The notes under the pieces were generated by a model. That model was not told the DNA's origin. It searched no databases and saw only the letters and a list, made by a program, of their open reading frames with translations. Shown here piece by piece: positions 59,511 to 64,000 of a stretch of 64,000 bases of DNA. This DNA is from Pedobacter deserti (GTDB taxonomy: Bacteria; Bacteroidota; Bacteroidia; Sphingobacteriales; Sphingobacteriaceae), in contig NZ_JAFMZQ010000001.1 of NCBI RefSeq assembly GCF_024436415.1, positions 2,294,001 to 2,358,000 on the forward strand, in the 5' to 3' direction. How positions within the stretch are numbered: position 1 is the first letter of the stretch; the number at the start of each line of letters is the position of its first letter. Both the position numbers and the translations under genes were made by a program.

Positions 59511-61226
59511 ATGTCAAACCTTAATATAAATAGCGTAAAGAACAATACTTACGATGCGATCGTTATCGGTTCGGGTATAAGCGGCGGCTGGGCTGCCAAG
59601 GAGTTCACCGGCAAGGGCCTGAAAACGCTTGTGCTTGAGCGGGGAAGGGACGTAAAGCATATTGTCGACTATCCTACCACAAATAAATATCCATACGATT
59701 TCGAACATCGTGGGGAGCCTTCTTTGAAAATAAGAACGGAGAGTCCGATTGTAAGCAGATGCTATGCCTTCAGGGAGGATGCCATGCACTTCTTTGTGAA
59801 GGACAATGAGCACCCTTATGTTCAGGAAAAGCCGTTTGACTGGATAAGGGGTTATCAGGTAGGGGGTAAGTCGTTGTTGTGGGCGCGTCAGACCCAGCGC
59901 TGGAGCGACCTTGATTTTGAGGGGCCTATGCGTGATGGTTTTGCTGTGGACTGGCCCATCCGGTATAAGGACATTGCTCCGTGGTACAGCTATGTGGAAC
60001 GCTTTGCGGGGATATCGGGAAACCGTGACGGTTTGGCCGAACTGCCGGATGGGGAATTCCTGCCTGCTTATCCGCTGAATGCTGTGGAGGATCATTTTAA
60101 GAAATCGCTTATCAGCAAATACGGGAACCGGCACGTGATCAGCGCCCGCGGTGCACATATCTCCAAGGGCAGCGATGTGTTTTATGAGCAGGGAAGGGCG
60201 CAGTGCCAGAACCGCAGGCTTTGCCAGCGTGGGTGCCCGTTTGGAGGTTATTTCAGCAGTAATGCTTCTACCTTGCCCTGGGCGCAGAAGACCGGCAAGA
60301 TGACGCTAAGACCGAATTCTGTGGTAGAATCGATCCTTTACGATGATAAAGCAGGTAAAGCTACCGGGGTTAGGGTTATTGATGCCAACACGAATGAGGT
60401 GATGGAGTTTTATGCCAAGGTGATCTTTGTGAACGCAGGGGCGATCAATACCAACCTTATATTGCTGAATTCTAAGTCGGACCGCTTCCCCAACGGTTTG
60501 GGCAACGACAATGGCTTGCTTGGGAAATATGTCGCTTTCCATAATTACAGTGCACGTATAAGTGCACAATATCCTGGTTTGAAGCAGTTTACTACCGACG
60601 GACGCAATCCGGTAGGCGGAGGGTATATTCCGCGGTTCCGGAATCTGCATAAGCAGGAAACGAATTTTATGCGAGGTTATGCGGCCGGGTTCAGTGCATC
60701 CAGGGGTTCTGATTCGGATACTTCAGGGATAGGAGCAGAATTGAAAATGCAGCTGCAGCATAAAAAGCTTGGTCCGTGGCGGGTGGGTTCTCACATGATG
60801 GGGGAAACGATTCCGAAGGAAAGTAACTATGTGCAGCTGGATAGTGAGCAAAAAGATAAATGGGGTATTCCTCAGCTGAAGATTTCGGTTGACTACGACG
60901 ACAACGATGTAAAAATGAAGAAAGATTACATTGAGCAGCTATCGGAGATGTTTACCGCTGCAGGGTTTACTGACATTCGGGTAAACGCTGCAAGCCAGGC
61001 CCCTGGGCTGGACATTCATGAAATGGGTGGCGTAAGGATGGGACACGAACCAGGCACATCGCTCCTGAACAAGTGGCACCAGCTTCATCAGTGCAAGAAT
61101 GTTTTTGTAACTGACGGCGCCTGCATGACAAGTACCTCGACACAGAATCCGTCGCTGACTTATATGGCTTTTACGGCAAGGGCGGTTGACTACGCCGTGT
61201 CGGCCATGAAGCGGTTGGAGCTTTGA
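59511..61226 (+). CDS. GMC-family FAD oxidoreductase
   Basis: A 571-residue flavoprotein. The N-terminal FAD motif is DAIVIGSGISGGWAAKEF, followed by VLERGRD. The central region has QVGGKSLLWARQTQRWS, and the C-terminus has the GMC catalytic His and Asn within DIHEMGGVRMGHEP and STSTQNPSLTYMAFTARA. It oxidises a sugar or sugar alcohol, possibly to a 3-keto sugar, with export via its small subunit. No own signal peptide is seen, consistent with co-export. It ends the sugar operon. Confidence 0.85.
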   Translation: MSNLNINSVKNNTYDAIVIGSGISGGWAAKEFTGKGLKTLVLERGRDVKHIVDYPTTNKYPYDFEHRGEPSLKIRTESPIVSRCYAFREDAMHFFVKDNEHPYVQEKPFDWIRGYQVGGKSLLWARQTQRWSDLDFEGPMRDGFAVDWPIRYKDIAPWYSYVERFAGISGNRDGLAELPDGEFLPAYPLNAVEDHFKKSLISKYGNRHVISARGAHISKGSDVFYEQGRAQCQNRRLCQRGCPFGGYFSSNASTLPWAQKTGKMTLRPNSVVESILYDDKAGKATGVRVIDANTNEVMEFYAKVIFVNAGAINTNLILLNSKSDRFPNGLGNDNGLLGKYVAFHNYSARISAQYPGLKQFTTDGRNPVGGGYIPRFRNLHKQETNFMRGYAAGFSASRGSDSDTSGIGAELKMQLQHKKLGPWRVGSHMMGETIPKESNYVQLDSEQKDKWGIPQLKISVDYDDNDVKMKKDYIEQLSEMFTAAGFTDIRVNAASQAPGLDIHEMGGVRMGHEPGTSLLNKWHQLHQCKNVFVTDGACMTSTSTQNPSLTYMAFTARAVDYAVSAMKRLEL

Positions 61227-61392
61227 TCGGGAAGTATTAGTTTAGCGGTATGTCATAATAATGCAAAATAATTGCTGAAAATTATCTTATTATTTAAATC
61301 GCGTAAAAAAAAGTCAATTCCATTAGCTTTTTTAATACGATTTACCTTAAATTTATTTCCAATATAATTGAGGGATTATAAAAAGCAAAATT

Positions 61393-61731
61393 ATGAAGAC
61401 ATTAGGTGAGAAGTTTAAAATCTTACGACAGCGTAAAGGCGTTAATCAAAAGGCTATGGCCGACCTGTTGGATATTTCGATACCCGCATATTCTAAACTG
61501 GAAACAAGTATTACTGACCCGAACTTTAGCAGGATTAATCAGATCGCCGAGGTGCATAACATTACGTTAAGGCAGCTGCTGGATGTGGGAGAAGAGGACG
61601 CTAATGAGCAAACTGTTCTTGTTGACCAGTTGAAAAGCCGTATCGCCGAACTCGAAAGTACGGTGATCCGTTTACAGGGAAAACTTATTGAACTGTATGA
61701 TCAGGAAGATAACCGGAGAAAAAACGCATAG
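61393..61731 (+). CDS. XRE-family regulator with C-terminal coiled coil
   Basis: A 112-residue DNA-binding protein. The HTH spans about residues 5-65 (LGEKFKILRQRKGVNQKAMA, then LLDISIPAYSKLETS). The C-terminal part (about 78-105) is a short coiled coil (LVDQLKSRIAELESTVIRLQ) that should mediate dimer formation. It stands alone, in a 166-bp AT-rich upstream spacer, and ends in a terminator shared with eda. The target genes are unknown. Confidence 0.85.
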   Translation: MKTLGEKFKILRQRKGVNQKAMADLLDISIPAYSKLETSITDPNFSRINQIAEVHNITLRQLLDVGEEDANEQTVLVDQLKSRIAELESTVIRLQGKLIELYDQEDNRRKNA

Positions 61732-61747
61732 TTGCTAAAAGCATTAA

Positions 61748-61774
61748 GGTAAACAGGTCTATTTCCTGTTTACC
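61748..61774. terminator. Bidirectional terminator between the XRE gene and eda
   Basis: GGTAAACAGG (61748-61757) and CCTGTTTACC (61765-61774) form a perfect 10-bp stem with a 7-nt loop. The stem overlaps the stop codon of eda at 61759-61761. Confidence 0.65.
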
Positions 61775-62421
61775 ATCTTTAACAGTTCCTGACATCTGCT
61801 GCTAAGCCAGGCAAAACCTGGTGTTTCGCTGTCTGGTCGGGCAAACAGCTTTGAACCAAATCCTATAGCCGAAACACCTGCATTCAGCCAACTGCTGATG
61901 CTTTCATGAGTCAGCTCTACCCCGCCGGTAGGCATGAACTTCAAATCGGGGAACAGAGGTTTTATCGATTTCAGGTATGCGGGACCAAGAATGTCTCCCG
62001 GGAATAATTTGATGAGTGTGGCGCCGAGCTCTTCTGCCAGGGATATTTCGGTGGGTGTCATGCAGCCGGGAATCCAAAGCTTATTTTCTTTTTGTACAGC
62101 CTCCGCTATTTCGGCTTTTACTATAGGGCTTACCACGAAGTCGGCCCCTTTTTCTAAAAACGTCCCGGCCTGATCTGCTGTTTTGATGGTTCCGATACCT
62201 AATTGGAGGTCGGGATACTGCTCGTCGCGGAGCTTCATCAATATGCTGAAATTTTCAGCTGCATTGGCGCCTCGATTGGTGAATTCAAAGATCCTTATAC
62301 CGCCTTCATAGCAGGCTTTGAGTACTGAACTACATACTTCCGGGTCATCGTGATAATATACGGGGATGACCGGATACTGTTCTATACTGGATATGGTGCT
62401 TAAATGTGCTTTCATATACAT
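61759..62421 (-). CDS. eda: KDPG/KHG aldolase
   Basis: A 220-residue class I aldolase that cleaves 2-keto-3-deoxy-6-phosphogluconate to pyruvate and glyceraldehyde-3-phosphate. The Schiff-base lysine lies in GATLIKLFPGDILGP, the catalytic Glu in IRIFEFTNRGANA, and the phosphate loop in FMPTGGVEL. The start overlaps the stop of kdgK (TAATG). It acts directly after KdgK in uronate and gluconate catabolism. Confidence 0.9.
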   Translation of the reverse strand: MYMKAHLSTISSIEQYPVIPVYYHDDPEVCSSVLKACYEGGIRIFEFTNRGANAAENFSILMKLRDEQYPDLQLGIGTIKTADQAGTFLEKGADFVVSPIVKAEIAEAVQKENKLWIPGCMTPTEISLAEELGATLIKLFPGDILGPAYLKSIKPLFPDLKFMPTGGVELTHESISSWLNAGVSAIGFGSKLFARPDSETPGFAWLSSRCQELLKMVNRK

Positions 62422-63416
62422 TAGATTGTGCCGTTGCCGAAATCGCCTTTTACGAATAACTTCCGGTACCCGGCATTTGTTGCGTATTCCGCTATTTTTT
62501 GTCCACCGGCATTACTTAATAAGGCTGCAATGAACCCGGCCATAAAAGCGTCGCCGCTTCCGATCCGGTCTACCACCCGCTGTGTTTCATGAACAGGGGA
62601 GTGATAGTGTCCTTCACGATTATGGTAGGTGCCGTGGAAAAGGTTGTGTGTGGGCTGGTCCATAAACCGGAATGTTTGCGCGATATGTTTGCAGCGCGGG
62701 AAAAGGTCAAAGATCTCGGTGGCGCATTTAGCGGCTTCCATACGCAGATCATCTACGCTGGTATGTCGACCCACAGAACTGTTGATGCTTGTGCCAAGCA
62801 TTTTGTTAGCCGCCCAGATATTGCCCATGATCACATCGCAATGGTCCACAAGGCCGGGCATGACCGCTATGGGTTCTTTTCCGTAATCCCAAAGCCTGCT
62901 CCGGTAGTTAAGATCGACCGATATGGTAAGATTATTGGCCCGGGCAGCCTGAAGCGCCTCCTGACAAAGCAAGGCAGCATGTTCGCTTAGCGCCGGGGTA
63001 ATGGCGGTCCAGTGAAACCATGTATGCCCCTTCATCACCTCGTTCCAGTCGATCGTTCCAGGTTTAAGGTTACTGAATGAGGAGTGCTTTCTGTCGTACA
63101 CCACCTCACCGCTGCTGAGCCCGTTGGCCGACAGCAGAAAATACAAGCCCAGCCTTCCTTCAGCTTTAATGGTTTTGGAGATGTCGACATTCAGTTCTTC
63201 CAGATAGCTGAGTACATTGGAGGTCAGTGGATTATCCGGAACACAACTCAGGTAGGAGACGGGAATACCCCACTGTCCGAGTGATGCCGCGACGTTTGCT
63301 TCCGATCCGCCGGGATAAATCGAAACCGCCTGGTCGGACGCAATGAAGTGTTCTGCGGCAGAGCTAAGACGAAGCAGTAATTCGCCAAAAATAAGTACGT
63401 TATCTTTCGTTTGCAT
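62421..63416 (-). CDS. kdgK: 2-keto-3-deoxygluconate kinase
   Basis: A 331-residue PfkB-family kinase that phosphorylates 2-keto-3-deoxygluconate. The N-terminal sugar site is NVLIFGELLLRLSS, with the glycine pair in YPGGSEANVAASLGQWG, and the catalytic Asp in RIGSGDAFMAGFIAA. It is coupled to eda and follows a LacI-type regulator by 98 bp. Together these supply the last cytosolic steps for the galacturonate imported by ExuT on the other strand. Confidence 0.9.
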   Translation of the reverse strand: MQTKDNVLIFGELLLRLSSAAEHFIASDQAVSIYPGGSEANVAASLGQWGIPVSYLSCVPDNPLTSNVLSYLEELNVDISKTIKAEGRLGLYFLLSANGLSSGEVVYDRKHSSFSNLKPGTIDWNEVMKGHTWFHWTAITPALSEHAALLCQEALQAARANNLTISVDLNYRSRLWDYGKEPIAVMPGLVDHCDVIMGNIWAANKMLGTSINSSVGRHTSVDDLRMEAAKCATEIFDLFPRCKHIAQTFRFMDQPTHNLFHGTYHNREGHYHSPVHETQRVVDRIGSGDAFMAGFIAALLSNAGGQKIAEYATNAGYRKLFVKGDFGNGTI

Positions 63417-63478
63417 CTATTGGTGTCTCCCGATACAATTATACAAGATTATGCGTAGCTTTCTGCATCTGCCTGCAG

Positions 63479-63499
63479 CGATTCACGAAATCGTTTTCG
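63479..63499. promoter_or_regulatory. Operator candidate upstream of kdgK
   Basis: Two overlapping inverted repeats, CGATT-CACGA-AATCG (63479-63493) and CGAAA-TCGT-TTTCG (63486-63499), lie between the LacI-type gene and kdgK. LacI-family operators are usually CG-centred palindromes of this kind. No binding evidence is available. Confidence 0.35.
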
Positions 63500-63514
63500 G
63501 GTGGAGGGTTCCTT

Positions 63515-64000
63515 TCAGCTTGAATTCCGAACCATAAGAACGGTATCTAAAACCTTAGTTTCGTGGGATATCTCACCTGATTTATGTTCAATCAGTGCGA
63601 TAAGTTTTTCGGCGGCAAGTTGTCCAATTTCGAACGCAGGTTGGTGAACAGTGGTTAGCGCCGGGTTTAATGCATCGGCCAGATCTGTGTTGGTGAAGCC
63701 CACCAGGCCAAGATCAGCGGGAATTTTTATACCTCTCTTATTGAGGATAGCCAGGCACTGTGTGCTGATCTGATCACCCGCAGTAAAAATGGCATCGGGC
63801 GCGGTATCAAGTTTCAGCAGCTCGTCTATCGCGTGCTCCAGATCTGTCCTTATACTGGAGGAATCTGAATAGCTGCAGTATTTGACAAGCTCGGGGCGGT
63901 AGGTGATTCCTTGATCCTGTAAGGCTTGCTTATAGCCGTTCAGGCGATCGGTGGAAATGCTTAAGGTGGTGTTTGTAGTAATGTGCGCAATATTACGGTA
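63515..64000 (-). CDS. LacI-family transcriptional regulator, C-terminal part (runs off the window)
   Basis: The frame is open from the window edge to the stop at 63515, giving about 161 residues of a periplasmic-binding-protein-like effector domain. Family marks are RLNGYKQALQDQGI, DAIFTAGDQISTQCLAILNK, IPADLGLVGFTNTDLADALN and the typical LTTVHQPAFEIGQLAAEKLI. The DNA-binding N-terminus lies beyond 64000. It probably controls kdgK-eda in response to a sugar acid; this is inferred from adjacency. Confidence 0.85.
   Translation of the reverse strand, partial: YRNIAHITTNTTLSISTDRLNGYKQALQDQGITYRPELVKYCSYSDSSSIRTDLEHAIDELLKLDTAPDAIFTAGDQISTQCLAILNKRGIKIPADLGLVGFTNTDLADALNPALTTVHQPAFEIGQLAAEKLIALIEHKSGEISHETKVLDTVLMVRNSS

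Noticed and set aside
1..64000. CRISPR arrays, tRNA or rRNA genes, intact insertion sequences
   Set aside because: No regularly spaced direct repeats, cloverleaf-like sequences, rRNA signatures or transposase frames were recognised on reading the window; a dedicated scan was not possible.

Overview
The window looks like a chromosome segment from a Bacteroidota bacterium of the Sphingobacteriaceae, most like Pedobacter. The evidence is two SusC/SusD loci with ECF sigma and FecR genes, TAnnTTTG-type -7 promoter elements, Bacteroidota lipoprotein signals, a zeaxanthin-type carotenoid operon with a fused CrtYcd-type cyclase, and a tandem pair of DUF6266 genes. No rRNA, tRNA, CRISPR array or intact insertion sequence was recognised. 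Genus and all functions are inferred from sequence reading only.

Layout. 0-3.7 kb: a FAS1 lipoprotein, an orphan DUF2683 antitoxin-like gene, a secreted unknown, and an overlapping two-gene unit (SatD-like protein with cyclase-like motifs and an HTH, plus a DUF3307 membrane protein) with a duplicated palindrome upstream. 3.7-11.5 kb: GH78 rhamnosidase, sugar isomerase-like lipoprotein, sugar dehydrogenase fused to cytochrome c, and GH95 fucosidase. 11.6-17.1 kb: an ECF sigma factor without FecR, a glutamine amidotransferase divergent from a MocR regulator, two thioredoxin-fold genes around a small CxxCH protein, GrpB, GNAT and a lysine-rich protein. 17.1-29.5 kb: a complete sigma/FecR/SusC/SusD locus with DUF4959/DUF5000 and DUF4998 lipoproteins, a CE7 esterase and a metallophosphoesterase. 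29.5-31.3 kb: an AT-rich accessory patch with remnants of a DUF1016 nuclease gene and a Fic toxin facing its VbhA-type antitoxin tail to tail. 31.5-43.5 kb: a second SusC/SusD locus that has FecR but no sigma gene and carries an S9 peptidase, a thioredoxin-fold protein, a small secreted protein and a decayed lipoprotein gene. 43.6-46.4 kb: an RteC-like gene and two DUF6266 paralogues. 46.5-52.2 kb: crtI-crtB-unknown-idi-crtZ-crtYcd, followed closely by a HipA-like kinase/DUF3037 pair. 52.2-53.9 kb: serine acetyltransferase and cysteine synthase. 54-64 kb: a uronate/sugar region with uxaB, exuT, an alpha-galactosidase-like enzyme, a GMC oxidoreductase with its small subunit, and, on the other strand, a LacI regulator, kdgK and eda.

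How the genes fit together. The GH78 and GH95 enzymes, UxaB, ExuT, KdgK and Eda fit use of pectin-type material: side-chain deoxysugars are released outside, galacturonate is imported, and the keto-deoxy sugar acid is phosphorylated and cleaved to pyruvate and glyceraldehyde-3-phosphate. UxaC and UxaA are not in the window. The two SusC/D loci look different in purpose: the first carries an esterase and a phosphoesterase but no glycoside hydrolase, and the second carries a peptidase, suggesting oligopeptides.

The best candidates for undescribed biology are the SatD/DUF3307 pair, the convergent Fic/antitoxin module, the HipA-like/DUF3037 pair, the RteC-like/DUF6266 cluster, and a leader architecture (mini-ORF, hairpin, fixed 75-nt spacing) shared by both susC genes.
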